A stretch of DNA of 64,000 nt from Thozetella sp. PMI_491 (GCA_021432635.1 MU270143.1:1-64000); one strand, 5' to 3'. Positions 1 through 11,786 are shown, counted from the stretch's first letter. The notes: generated by a model from the sequence alone, not told the origin. Made by a program: numbers and translations.

Positions 1-1564
1 CCCCCACGTCTATTCGCCAGCCCTCTTGGCTCGCGCCATCTCGAGTCTCCACGCGGTTCGAGGAAACCCTTTTTAGTCGCGCTTCCCTGCCCGCCTAACC
101 GCACCTCGGAGAATACGCCGGAGCTGTACCCACCGCCTCTAGAGCCGGAACCGAGGCGCTTGGGTAGTTCTTCCCACATCGGAAGGCTGGGTTCCTAGCC
201 TTCGGAGACCTTCGGCGGAGACAAAGACGAAGAAATTTTCTTTCCTAGTATGCGCCTCCTAATACACCGGGTTTTTCATATTATTCCCGTAATTGACGCT
301 CGAGCTCACGCAAAGAATGGGATAGATAGTAGTCCTGATTCTGCATCCATCCTTTCGACGGCATACCGTGTGCCCACAAAAAGATTTCACTGTGGTAGGT
401 ACGCTTACAGAGGAAGGCCCGTACATCCCCGTACATCCCCGTACGCGGTATGGAGTACGGAGTGTATGTACAGTACTAGTACTGTACATGGAGTTGCCTC
501 CCACCCCCTGTGAGCCCCCCATGGCGCCGTGGCGTCGACGACCAGGGGGGGCTCGGTAGTGAATTCAGTTCGCTAAAAGGTCCCAGTAGGCTCTTCTTCC
601 TGTTGACTCTGCCGCGAGACCGTCGAACCTCGGGTCTGGTCCGTAACTGCTCCTCACCAAGGCTGTACATTGCCGGCGACAAATTCGACTGTTTTGTCCC
701 ATCTTTGCCCTAAAGACGGTGTTGGAGGGGTTGGCCGAGAGCGCTAGACTAGGTACAGTAATCAGGACCTGCTCGAGACTCGGGTGTGGGCCTGTCTACG
801 ACCGCTTAGCCGATCTCACTGACCCTGGCAGGGGTTGACGAGCACCTGGGCAGTTTGAACAAGGCATTAATCGCGCTGGATTAACACCCCGCACGGGCCA
901 GTTCAACGCAATCCGCGCGACAGCGGGGCCGTTCCAACCTGCCCTGCCACTGTGCCCAGAACTAGTACAGGTATTGCAGGGCCTCCCATCTCCGGGACCA
1001 ATCTCTGTCCGCCCCCCCCACCAATTCAGACCCTCCAGTCCGGTCGCCCTCCTGGTCGCCGACGACTCTTTTTGCGATTTCTCCCGACACTCACCACCCC
1101 CATCGACGACGCTCCTCCGTGGTTGTCGTCGCCGTCGCCGTCGAAACCGCCGTCGCTGCCGCTGCTACCACCGCTTCTCCCTTCGCCCTTGCCTGCTCTG
1201 TCGTCAGCAACGAGCACAAGCGGGGTATCCTTCTGCGACATCGAGCGACCCAGCCACAAACCGCCGCGACACAAGGCCGACCCAGAAAAAAAGGTGCCTT
1301 GATTTCCTTAGGATCCGAGCACCGGCACCACAACCGGGCCGCGCCTGGAGGAGCAGCGAGATCCAACGGCTCGGGCAAAACCCAAGCTCGGTCACTCCCC
1401 TCGCCACGAATAGGCGTCGTCGCCAAAAAAGGCGATTGAATTGAACCGCTGCAATCTTCTTTCGGGTCGGACGAGACGGCGCAAAACCACACCCCGACTC
1501 TTGGCCCTCTTCCTCAGTCCCACACCACACCCCCTCCGCACGCATCACACGCACCACACGCACC
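1..1564. other. Intergenic region and long leader upstream of nuc-1-type gene
   Basis: No gene is recognised here. Open frames after about 950 are low-complexity (Pro/Ser/Arg-rich) in several frames at once, which is typical of a pyrimidine-rich fungal promoter and 5' leader. Positions 418-489 carry tandem GTACATCCCC units and a 24-bp perfect palindrome, listed separately. The last 80 bases before the ATG at 1565 are rich in CACACC and CGCACCA, a common pre-start context in these fungi. Confidence 0.6.
418..489. repeat. GTAC-rich tandem repeat plus 24-bp perfect palindrome
   Basis: Two and a half copies of a 10-mer (GTACATCCCC) run from 421 to about 444. A perfect 24-bp palindrome follows at 466-489, centred on CTAG, with arms beginning ATGTACAGTA. 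A copy of the shorter TACGGAGT motif lies between them at 456-463. It could be a protein-binding site or a relic of a small element; function is unknown. Confidence 0.8.
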
Positions 1565-3704
1565 ATGGCCATGATGGGGTCTTCCGCCTGGAACGGCGAA
1601 GACGCCCAAATTCACCAGGGCCACGAGGATGACTTCCAGCAGTTCCTCAACATGGGCGGCATGGGAAGCCTGCCCGACAGCATGAATTTCGACTTCCATG
1701 ACTTCCAGACTCCAAATGGCGGCGGCCACCTGCAAATGCAAGCCCCACCTCGGGAACACATCGACACCGCGATGAGCGGCACCGAGACACCCGTCATCCT
1801 CTCGCAAGCAGACCCTACGCTTCAGCATCAAATGCCTCCCATGACGTCGACGCAGCAGTATCCGTCCATCCCGACGACCATGATCCCCCCTCCTACCCCG
1901 AACGAGGCCATCGTGAATAACATCGACGCCCAGATCCAGTACCTGCAGCAGCAGAAGATGGAGCACCAGCGGGCCATGGAGGAACAGCAGGTCTTCTTCG
2001 CCGTCCAGCAGCAGAACCGCATCGTGCCTCCGACCCCGCAGAGCTTGGAGCTCCAGGCCGGCAATCAGCAATACTACCCTCGGGCGACCATGGCCGAACA
2101 GACACCACAGCATCAAGCCCTGGACTACCGGTTCCAGAGAATAAAAGACCAACAGGAGGTCAGCAGAGTCCCCGCCCCCGAAATTTGATGTGTTTGCTCG
2201 GCTTCCTAACCCGCTAGAGCAGATGTCTTTCACTCCGCTCGTGTCCCCCGCCGTGACGCCCTCAGAAGCACATTTCTCTCTCGACGCTCAGTTTACCGTG
2301 CCCGGGGCGTATTTTAGTCCCTTGACCTCCCCGGCTCTTCACGCCCAGTCAGATCCGCTTGCTGGCTTCGACCAGCGGCATGGAACCTTCAGCACTAGTT
2401 CTCCTGGGGAGATGGATCTCGAGATGCCGGGGCCCGCCATGCCGGGCTCAACGTCTGGGGAGCTTGTCAAGAAGGCAGGCAAGAAGGGCGCACCCAAGCC
2501 CAGGCCAAAGGCCAACATCCGGCAATCTCCGATTTCAAAGCCCCAGCGCCGGAAGACGATGACGACACCCAACCTGAAAGCGCAGGCCATTTCGGAAATG
2601 GTGGAGCAAGGCGAGATCGAGGGGCCGACGCCGAAGGCCGCACTTGCGCCTCAGACAGCCGCTTCTTCAACCACCGGAGGAACGGACTCAGAGAACGGAT
2701 CGATATCTCCCGAAGCCCTTAACCACCCATCTCCTGCCGAGATGCCACCGCCTCCGGTGCCGAAAGCACGCTCCGCGAGGCCCTCTCCGTACATTGCACC
2801 ACAACAGTACAACCCGGACACCCCTAGCTTCAAGCCACATCCTAGGATTCCTTCCCCAGCCACACCCGCATCTCTACTAATGAAGGCGAGCTCTCCTTCC
2901 AATCGCACACCCTCCGGAAGGGCCGGGGACACGGAGATGGAGGAAGTCATTGAGAACCTGGAGCTCCCGGAGTCCGCTACGGCGGCGAATTTTTCCAAGC
3001 CTAGCCTCGCTCCAATCAACACAGAAGTGCTCAGGCAACCCCAGGCAGAACCGTCCTCTAGCAGGACTCCCAGTCTACAGCCTCTTCCCTCGCCGAGCTT
3101 CCCGAAGCCCCCACCGACCGCCACTTCAGCTAGCCAGAGCCCCAACCTAGGCCCTGGATCCGCTGGCATAAGGAAAACGCCACAGCTTCTACCTAGAGGT
3201 AGCAAGAAACGCGCGAGCATCAGCTCAGTCCACGTCTCCCCGGCCCTCCGGCCGAAGATCTCGCCAAATATCAAACCGCTCCTGCCTGGAGGCGCCTCAG
3301 CCGAGGAAACGGCGTCCCACCTGCTGGCGACTAAATCGAACTACCAACGTATACTCGAGGGAACGACGGTCGGAGGAGTCTCGTACCCTAGCGAGCTGTC
3401 GACTAACCTCACCTCCAAGAGGACGTCCCACAAGATCGCTGAGCAGGGCCGGAGAAATCGCATCAACTCTGCCCTGCAGGAGATCGCGACTCTCCTGCCG
3501 AAGCCACCGCCGAAGGACGACGATGAGGGCGAAGGCGCGGACAAGAAAGACAAGTCAACCCCCAACAGCAAAGCGAGCACCGTGGAGATGGCAATCGAGT
3601 ACATCAAACAACTCCAGCAAGATCTAAAGGATGCCAACCAGAGAGCTGAAGAGGCCGAGAAGAAGCTCCAGATACAGGCTACGGACGCGTCGGCCACCGG
3701 ATGA
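1565..3704 (+). CDS. nuc-1: bHLH transcription factor, NUC-1/Pho4-type phosphate regulator
   Basis: Two-exon model: 1565-2158 and 2223-3704, giving 691 residues. The 64-nt intron starts GTCAGC, has branch point CTAAC at 2206-2210 and ends GCAG; it falls between codons and joins ...KDQQE to MSFTPLV. The long N-terminus is disordered and rich in Gln, Pro and Ser. The basic helix-loop-helix domain occupies about residues 596-675. Its basic region, SHKIAEQGRRNRIN, keeps the His, Glu and Arg residues that make Pho4-class factors read CACGTG/CACGTT. An acidic/lysine loop (PPPKDDDEGEGADKKDK) separates the helices, and a leucine-containing coil ends the protein. In Neurospora, NUC-1 activates phosphatase and phosphate-permease genes under phosphate starvation and is held back by PREG/PGOV. 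Family and architecture are clear; orthology is inferred from the bHLH block and C-terminal placement. The non-consensus donor makes the exact splice slightly uncertain. Confidence 0.87.
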
Positions 3705-6205
3705 CGCGGATGACGGACAGGGAAAGGATAGCCAGGGAAGACAAGGCAATGCGTGAAATAGGAGGATAGGTGGTTAGATCTGGCCGAATACGAGGCGGCG
3801 GCGCATATCTGAGCTGGCGTTCTCGAGGAACTTGATTTTCTCCGCCGCGGACCTCCCTAGGCCGCGAACCCTATCTCATTCCGACAAAGGATACGGCTCA
3901 GAGGCTTGCGGGGAGCAAGCAGGAGGATCTTTTGAGCCCTGCATCTCCAGCAGAAGCCCACAGCACGGCTTTGCGGCCCTTACCCAACCCGTGTCTCAAC
4001 TACCCGTGGTGGCCGAGCTGAGCTGAGCTCTCGGCCCTGGGCGGCCCAAAGCCGGAAGCGCGACCCTCCGCGGCATTTACGCCTGCAAGAGCGAACACTA
4101 ATTGAGTGGAGGCGGCTTGCCCCTGCATGCACACAAACGTTGCAGATTTTTGTTCGGATTGAGATTAAGAGGGTGATCGAAAGGAGGAGATACCCATGAC
4201 AAATACGGGCCGGCTTGCTGCCGGGCAAAAGCTGGATTATACCTAGCACAATGTATGCCTGATGGTTGTATGTATTTTTTGTACGTTGCTGCTGTGATTT
4301 GCCATAGGGATGGAAGAACAGCCAATGACTACTTAATACTCCAAAGCTGGGATTCCAAGCTCTGCCTAGGTTTGCCTGGGTCGTTGATAGGCTGCCCCTG
4401 AGTGACGAGTAAACAAGAGCACGGGTGCTCGGTCCGATGGATATAATGAAACCCGGAGCCGGTCGAAGCGCTATCGCGCCACCGGCGAGCTGCCTTGCTC
4501 GGGCGAAATTACAGCCTCAGTTTTTGACTCCTTCGGCATCATTGCAATCAAGGCAAACTAATGTTAGGGCCGAGCTCAGGCCGTGGCCACAGGCAGCTGC
4601 CACAGAAACGCGGACGAAGCAAGCGTAGGTGCGATCCCAGTAAATGAGGGACCTCGGCCTAGCCTACATGCACAAGCCTAAGAAGACAGTAAGAAGGGAG
4701 TCGACTAGGATTGTACGACAGCCCAAGTCACGTCTTCAGAAGAGGTTGAGTTCAAGCAGAGACGTCGGGCTACTTCGGCCAAGATGCTGATAAGGGCCAG
4801 TTCCGGGGGTGGTTCTTATCTGTCAAGGCTAATCTATCCAGGAGCCAGGTTGGTTGGCAACTCCGTGTATCTTTGATATGACGTGCTTTCCGAGATCTGG
4901 GGTATTCGCGATAAGCTTGGCCGACTAGGTACCACCACAGCCCCACAAACCGTCATGCCCAGGCCCAGAGGGAGCCGTGCCATGCCTGAAAAATGTTGCC
5001 TCATTCGACCGCAACGGCAGCCTTCTTTCATGATCCGTGCACACACCTAAGATCGTAAAATGCGGCTGACAGGACAGACAGATGAATGGGGAGTCGTCAT
5101 TTTTGGCGAGGTACAGGACCTAGGGTAGGTATGTCATGTCCTGTGCCGTAATTGTACCGGCCCCAAGTTAGCAGCCGCCCCTCCCCCAACGAATCACCCA
5201 CTACGTAAGGTACCTTGGTAACTACAAAGCTAGCGCCCACTGCTCGGGATTGGAAGATACCGAATGGAAGCTCTCAACTGCCGATCAAAGAAGAGGCACG
5301 AGACTCGAATAAAATAAAATAAAAATAAGTGGAATTCACACCTCTTTCCCTTTGCTGAAGCGGCTGGCCATTTTTTGGGGCTGCCTCTGGAGCCTCGGAG
5401 CCGAGCAGATCGCCGAGAAGGGAAAGTGTCAGGGTGCTTACAGCCCCCAGTCCAGCGCGGTTGCGTGGGCGGGCGCATAGTCCAGAGGTCGGTCGCCGGA
5501 GCTCCACTAGGCCGATCAAGTTCGCCAAGACGCCGCCCGGCCGCGTAGACGCTGCCAACCATCCACTACAGAAGGCAGGGACGCGTGGCGAACCCAAACG
5601 TGTGAATCACTCGCTAGGATCGGACGACTCGCAAGCCACTCCAGCCCGCCCGGGCTCCCAGGGCTGCCCCATCATTGATTGCCTTCTGATGCGGCAACTG
5701 CGCGTCCCCGATTGTGGTCAAACGTCGTCGTACGTGGGGCGGATGCCTTGCCCGCCCGCGAAATGACTAACCAGTCCTTTGGGATGGCCCGCCGGAGCGC
5801 CTTGCTTGCCTCTCGGCCGATCGCAACCCCCGGCCTGGCGCTCTAGACGCGGGGGGAGCTTCGTGGAAAGGTGACGGCGATCATTCGCCTCCGACGTGCG
5901 TCGAATTCCCCGAGAGGTAGGTGTAGGTATCGGTGCTTTGCCATGTGCTGCTGCCCATTACGCATTCCGCCATTTGCCTAGATTGGTGACGAGTACCGAT
6001 CGAATCCTGAGCCTACCAATTTGGCGACCTTATCCGGCTCTACATAAAGGCATCCCTATCCCGTCTCTTTCCCGCTCCTCCTACCTCTACCGTCACCAGT
6101 TTGACAACTACCTCTCACCATCCCCCACCACCCCTAACATCCCCAACCAACACTCTTTCATCCAACGACTATATCACGACGCCTCTAGGACACCTTTGAG
6201 AAAAC
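3705..6205. other. Intergenic, nuc-1 3' region to hsp20 promoter
   Basis: No supported gene. Short open frames (up to about 110 codons) resemble no family I know and overlap on both strands. The region from about 5890 to 6205 becomes C/T-rich and holds CCAAT and TATA-like elements, so it is the promoter and leader of the downstream Hsp20 gene. Confidence 0.55.
6016..6050 (+). promoter_or_regulatory. Putative core promoter of the Hsp20 gene (CCAAT and TATA-like)
   Basis: A CCAAT box lies at 6016-6020 and a TATA-like TACATAAAGG at 6041-6050, 156-190 bp before the ATG. A C/T-rich leader follows. Strong heat-shock elements (alternating GAA/TTC) were not obvious by eye. Confidence 0.35.
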
Positions 6206-7438
6206 ATGTCTCGCATCGTCCCGATTCCCGAGGCACCGCCTGCTGGGCCAGGCGACCACCCTGTCCCGCCGCCGCCTCCCCCCCCGGGTCCGGAGCACCC
6301 GGCCCCTCCTCCCCCTCCGCCTCACCCTGGCTTCCCCGGAGCCTCGTTCCCTTTTTGGGGTCCCTTCGCTCCGCACGATGGCCCCTGGCAAGAGACTGGA
6401 GAGGGCATCGATCATCATGCCACCGGCTTTGGCCCCTTCCCCTTCGGTCCTGCTGGCTTCGAAGGCTGGGGCGGGCACCCCGGCTTCGGTGGGTTCTGGG
6501 GACGCCGAGGTGGCTTTCGCCCTCGCGGCCGCTGGGGCCCCTGGGGCCGTCACGGACACCACGGACGTCGCTGCCGCCACGGCTGCCCCAGCGACGAAGA
6601 ACCGTCGGGCGACGAGGAGATGCGTGACGTGAACGCATCCGACCCTGAGAAGCGCGAGTGCGACGCTGAGAAGGAGGGTAGCCCGGCAACCCTCCAGGAT
6701 GGGGAGCACCCTGACCCCCCTGAGGAGGTCCCCTTCGTCCGCCACGAGCGCCGCGGAGGACGCCGAGGCTTCGGCCCTCGCGGTGGCCGTCATGGACCCC
6801 GCGGACAACATGGACCTCATGGACCTCATGGCCATCACGGCCATCACGGCCCTCACGGGCCGCATGGCGCTCACTTCCGCCACCATCACCACGGGCCCCC
6901 GCCCCCACCCCCCTACAACAACGACCCCGAGGCGGCCAACTCGTTCGCCGCCATGATGAACGGCTTCGCGAACCACCCCTTCGCGCAGCGCGTGCGCGAA
7001 TACGTCGAGAACGTGCGAGCGCAGGCAATGGCCGCGGCTCGCGGCCACCAAGACAACGGCGAATTCGGCGACGAGGACGCCTTCGTGCCGCCTGTCGACA
7101 TCTTCAATACCGACAATAACTGGACCGTCCACATCGCGCTCCCGGGCGCCAAGAAGGAGGACATTGCTGTCAACTGGGACGCGGCCAAGAGCAGCCTGGC
7201 CGTGAGCGGAGTCGTGTATCGCCCCGGTGATGAGGTGTTCCTGACCGGCATGGTCGCCGGCGAGCGCAAGGTAGGCCTGTTCGAGCGCAGCATCCAGCTG
7301 CCGCCTGCCGGAAACGACGACAAGGAGGAGGTCGATGGCAACGGCATCACGGCGAAGCTGGAGGACGGCATTTTGGTGGTGGTCGTCCCCAAGGCTGAGA
7401 AGGAATGGACTGAGGTCCGCAAGGTTGATATCCTATGA
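6206..7438 (+). CDS. Hsp20/alpha-crystallin chaperone with His/Gly/Pro-rich N-terminus
   Basis: Single exon, 410 residues, about twice the length of a usual small heat-shock protein. The alpha-crystallin domain covers roughly residues 293-410. It begins at DEDAFVPPVDIF, contains the WTVHIALPGAKKEDIAV strand pair, and ends with an ILVVVVPK strand in place of the exact GILTI motif. The first 290 residues are low-complexity. There are two polyproline blocks (residues about 18-40), then a Gly/Phe/Trp-rich stretch, an acidic linker (about 130-180), and a His-Gly-Pro repeat tract (about residues 193-235: GHHGHHGPHGPHG, then HHHH). A short helical stretch (NSFAAMMNGFANHPFAQRV) precedes the core domain. 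The core fold predicts ATP-independent holding of unfolding clients in the cytosol. The His-rich tract could bind metal or drive condensation, which is inference. The ATG at 6206 follows a pyrimidine-rich leader and the sequence AAAACATG. Confidence 0.88.
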   Translation: MSRIVPIPEAPPAGPGDHPVPPPPPPPGPEHPAPPPPPPHPGFPGASFPFWGPFAPHDGPWQETGEGIDHHATGFGPFPFGPAGFEGWGGHPGFGGFWGRRGGFRPRGRWGPWGRHGHHGRRCRHGCPSDEEPSGDEEMRDVNASDPEKRECDAEKEGSPATLQDGEHPDPPEEVPFVRHERRGGRRGFGPRGGRHGPRGQHGPHGPHGHHGHHGPHGPHGAHFRHHHHGPPPPPPYNNDPEAANSFAAMMNGFANHPFAQRVREYVENVRAQAMAAARGHQDNGEFGDEDAFVPPVDIFNTDNNWTVHIALPGAKKEDIAVNWDAAKSSLAVSGVVYRPGDEVFLTGMVAGERKVGLFERSIQLPPAGNDDKEEVDGNGITAKLEDGILVVVVPKAEKEWTEVRKVDIL

Positions 7439-9041
7439 TGGGAACCGCCGGCCGAGCGAACGAAACGGCACGGCACATGAGGATACCACGGGGGCGTTTT
7501 GGTTGGCTTTCACACACGACGGGCCGCTGGCTTTCGAGCCATCTTTTTTGTATGATACGGACCTCAGCTTTTCGAGAATCGACGTCGCCATGAATCGATG
7601 AGTTTTTATTACAGATTGAGCCCCCTAGCAACACAATTACGTACAACGAGGTAAGCCCTGCCGTCGCAGGCGTAGGAAGACAGGTGCGGGCAAGAACGTG
7701 GCAGAAATGATAAGAAAAGAAAGCAAAAAAAGAGGTAAAATAGAAAATCAATAAAAAGCGGCGGTACAGCCCAAAGAAACCACTATGATCCTTAGCACAA
7801 AGTGAAGTGAATGTGACATTGTGACATGTAAAAGGGGACTACACATGGCTAGATGGCTATGGCAGGGCCTCGATGGCTTGGTATTCGATAGCGACTATAT
7901 GAGGCAGACCCGTGAGAGGCTCGCCGTGGAAGTTTGAGTGTACACACGCAGGACAGCTCACCATCAACAAAGGCTGCCGACCCGCGGTGACGTCCATGAC
8001 GAGACTGTACGTAGAGGGCAGATTGCCTGCATAAATCTTAACCAATGTAGCATGGGTAGGGTTGGTAGGCATTGGGACTGGCGGAAACCAATCAGATGTA
8101 GAAACTGGCGGAAAGGCCTAGACCCTAGCCGCCCAGGGATGAGCAGTATAGTACTGGGTTAGGTGTCAAGCGAGCAATTTTGCTGGTGGCGTCACCGCTG
8201 CTGCAAGCTGCGTAGGGCTGAGGCGAATGAACTCCACAAAGATATGAAAGGTTGGGCAGCAGCGAGGGCGGCCTCAGAAGCACTTGACATGGAAAGCCAG
8301 AAAGCCTCGGATCATGGGATCCCGTCGTCTCTCTCGCCCGAATCCTCAGTCATCGGGGATCTGGAACTTTCAAATTCCGCCACAGAAGCTTGTCTACTGG
8401 GGCCGAGGCTGTCGCAGAACGACGGGCCCCCGTACAACGCTGTCTTGCCTTGCATTGGGATGTATTTCGTCGATAGAATACCTTGGGCAAACCAGCCAAT
8501 CAGTAACTGCCGACCATGTCTTCTCTCATCAAAAGGCAAGTGTTGCAGGGATCCCCAGCTTCATGTGGGGTGTAGGCAGGATTCGCCACTCACCAGCCAA
8601 GACCGTGTGGCGTCACCCGTGGCGCATGACACTTTCTTCCCGGTCCTGGTCGTCCCTTCTTCCCGCTCTAGCGCCGCCAGGTTGCCACAGACAACCATCA
8701 TACTTCCTCTTTGCGTCACAAAACTCTTTTACCCACTCCGAACATCAACATTGAATCCCCACTTTCGGCCACTTTGCATCAATTTTTTCCTTCGCCGCAG
8801 GGTCTTCCTTCTCTCTCTGAGAGTATCCTGGTCTCAATTGCTGGAGGCATCCTGCTCTGAAGCTGCAAACAGCCGCGGCGCATGCTCAGGGTCTCTAGAG
8901 AGTCCTCTCGTCGCCCCTGACAAGCGTCACTCCGTTTGCTGTCGCACAATCTGCAGGCCGTGGCCACGGTGTCTCGCCCGCCTCCCCCTCCTTGGGTGTC
9001 CTGATCCCGCACACTGCTGTCTGAACACAATCCAAGCAGCC
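7439..9041. other. Intergenic, hsp20 3' region to Src1 leader
   Basis: No separate gene is supported. From about 8650 the plus strand is C/T-rich, consistent with the promoter and leader of the Src1-type gene. The Src1 frame happens to stay open upstream to about 8163, but that stretch has no recognisable domain and is taken as leader. Confidence 0.55.
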
Positions 9042-11380
9042 ATGTCGGACACCGAGAGCGTCGACTATCTCCAGCACGGCTTCGACCCGTTTTCCCTGAC
9101 GGTGCCACGCCTGCGGTCCATCCTGGTCACCCACGGCGTTCAGTATCCCGCCAACGCCAAGAAGAGCCAGCTGGTGGACATCTTCAACGACGAGGTTGTG
9201 CCAAAGTCTAAGAAGATCCTGGCCGCTCGCGCTCGCGCGAAGCGGTCGAGCAAGGGCATTGTCGATGCCGACTCACAGAGCACCACGAGCACCGACTTCC
9301 TCCAGGACGATCAGGACTTGATGCCGCCGCCGCCACGCTCCACCCGGTCACGCTCCCCCCGAAAGAGCATGAGGCCGAAGCGAGAAACGGAGGATGTCGA
9401 AGCATCTACCCCTGCCCCCGTTCGCGAGAGCCCGCGAAAGCGACAGTCACGATCCGTCAGCGCGCAGGCGCCTGCCGCCTCCGATACTGATACTGGAGCC
9501 GATACCGAGGGCTCGCGGTCGACCCGCCGGACGCGCCGAACCACTCCGGCCGTCAAGCTGGAGCCGACCGAAGAGGACAATTTCTTCAAACGGACGCCCG
9601 AGACAGAGACGGTCTTCAGCAGCGACAACCCCTTCCAGAGCGGCAGCTCCCCGCCCGCTGTTAAGACCCCCAGCAACCGCCGTCGCACGGCAGGCTTCGA
9701 GCCTGAGAAGCCCAAGGTTGCATCCGCCGCCCGCCGGCGGACCGACGGTCCTATTTATTCTAGTGACGAGTCCAAAGCGGTGTCCAAGTCGATGGAGATC
9801 CCTCTGCCGAGCAAGAGGGCCAAGACTCCGGAGCCAACCCTGGAGGAGCCAGGCGAGGAGTTTACCCCGGAAGAGCAGCTCGCGCTGAACCAGGAGGAGC
9901 AAACAAACCCACAATTGGCTGCTGCGAGGAGAAAATCCCAGCCCACCAGGAGAGGGAGAAGCCTGGCGACCCCGATCTGGATCCTGTTGATCACTCTATT
10001 CGGCGCATACGCAGCGTGGTACAGGCAGGAGAAGATCGCGGTCGGCTATTGCGGTGTTGGCAGGCAGCCGCAATCTATCGTCCCATCCAACATCGAGCTT
10101 CCAGACTGGGCCCAGGAGTTCCTTTCCAACGTGGAGGTACCGGACTGGGCGCTGCCCCTGGTGGAGCCCCAATGCGAGAACTGTCCGTCCCATGCTTACT
10201 GCTACGAAGACTTTTCGGTTCGCTGCGAGCCTGATTTCATCCTGAAGCCCCACCCGCTCTCTCTTGGCGGACTCGTGCCTGTGCCCCCGACCTGTGAGCC
10301 TGACGGAGAGAAAGCGCGCCGCGTCCAGGCCGTGGCTGACAAGGCAGTTGAGGAGCTGCGGGACCGCCGGGCCAAGTATGAGTGCGGCGAGCTCCTTGAC
10401 GAAGAGGGCCAGCAGGTTGAAACCCCTGCCATTCAGGAGCAGGAACTGAAGGAGACCATCAGCGAGAAGAGGAGCCGGCGTATGACGCTGGAGGAATTTG
10501 ACGACCTCTGGGTGGCCGCCATCGGCGAGGTCAAGTCGCGAGAGGAGGTTGAGGTTGTCGAGCAACCCGAGCCTGAGCCGGAGTAAGTCACACCTGTTTT
10601 CCCTTCTTCCCGTGTTCTCCATTCGCAGATTGCACAGGTCCCTGCAGACGAGCGAGCACCCTGCTTCCCCCTTCTACTAAGCCGACTGGCGCCACACGAT
10701 TATCACAAAAACGTTTTCTGACCCATTGGACTAACCAGACTCCCCGCCGAACCCATAGAACCGGAGGTGCCCCTGCCATTGCAACCACCTTCCTATCGTC
10801 CAGCTCTCTCGCTCGCCTTCCGTACTCCTGCGCGCTCCGACGCTCAGTCAAACTCGGACTGGCTCGACATCGACTCAGCATTGCTGGCGTAATCTTCTCC
10901 CTCTTCTTCGCTCTCTACGGGCGGAGCCGCTACTTGGCCAACAGGGCGCTCTCTGCTCAAGTCCCTGCTCTCGTAGATGAAGTCCTCGAGCGCCTGGCCA
11001 ACCAAAAAGAGATCGCCTTCGAGGACGGCAATGACGATGCGTTCCTCTTCCTCCCCAACCTCCGGGATGACGTCCTACGCTCGCTTCATAGTCTGGCCGC
11101 CCGTGACCGCCTCTGGCAGCGGGTCAAGGTCGTGGTCGAGCAGAATAGCAACGTCCGGACTGGCCAGCGTGAGGGCCGCAACGGAGAGGTCGGCCGGGCG
11201 TGGGAGTGGATCGGCCCGAGCCGCCCCGGAATCGGCGATGGCGCCGCCTCGCGGCGGAGGAAGAGCGGCCGCGTGTCGTGGGGACCAAACGTCAAGGGTC
11301 CCGATCCAACCGTCGAAATGTCCGAGAATAAGACGAAAGCGGTGCACAAGAGCTGGGAGGAAGCACGTCCCATTTACTAG
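9042..11380 (+). CDS. Inner nuclear membrane protein Src1/Heh (LEM-like, MAN1 C-terminal domain)
   Basis: Best model: exons 9042-10582 and 10759-11380, 720 residues. The intron (GTAAGT donor, CTAAC branch at 10731-10735, TAG acceptor at 10758) is 176 nt, long for this genome. Residues about 10-48 (LTVPRLRSILVTHGVQYPAN) form the helix-extension-helix (HeH/LEM-like) DNA or chromatin-binding fold. A long Ser/Arg/Glu-rich nucleoplasmic linker follows with basic NLS-like clusters. The first membrane segment is at about 311-327 (IWILLITLFGAYAAWY) and the second at about 552-570 (LSIAGVIFSLFFALYG). A Cys-containing lumenal loop (CENCPSHAYCYEDFSVRC) lies between them. The C-terminal MAN1/Src1 domain (VPALVDEVLERL; NSNVRTGQREGR; WEWIGP) faces the nucleoplasm. 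Yeast and fission-yeast relatives anchor chromatin and rDNA at the nuclear envelope and work with ESCRT in pore quality control. Reading through the donor gives an immediate stop, and another acceptor at 10738 changes the frame; see findings. Confidence 0.88.
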
Positions 11381-11580
11381 CCGTACAACATTTTTATTTC
11401 CTATGTCTTACCAACAGATCACCTGCGCGTGTTATCATGTGCCTCGACCCGCTTCCTTCAGGGGTCTTCTTACATGTACCTAATTACATATCTTTTTTCA
11501 CTTCATCTTAGGTCGGAACGGGGTACCGTCACCGGTCCCCTTCGACATGATACCCGCTCTTCCTACCTCTCTCTATTATA

Positions 11581-11677
<97 letters not shown>

Positions 11678-11687
11678 NNNNNNNNNN

Positions 11688-11786
<99 letters not shown>

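Noticed and set aside
8163-9041. In-frame open extension of the Src1 gene by 293 codons upstream
   Set aside because: The extension lacks any domain. Family proteins begin at the HeH motif just after the ATG at 9042, and this stretch is C/T-rich leader in part.
10739-10892. Frameshift or sequencing error in the Src1 gene
   Set aside because: The acceptor at 10758 with a CTAAC branch 24 nt upstream restores the MAN1-domain frame without any error, so an indel is not needed.
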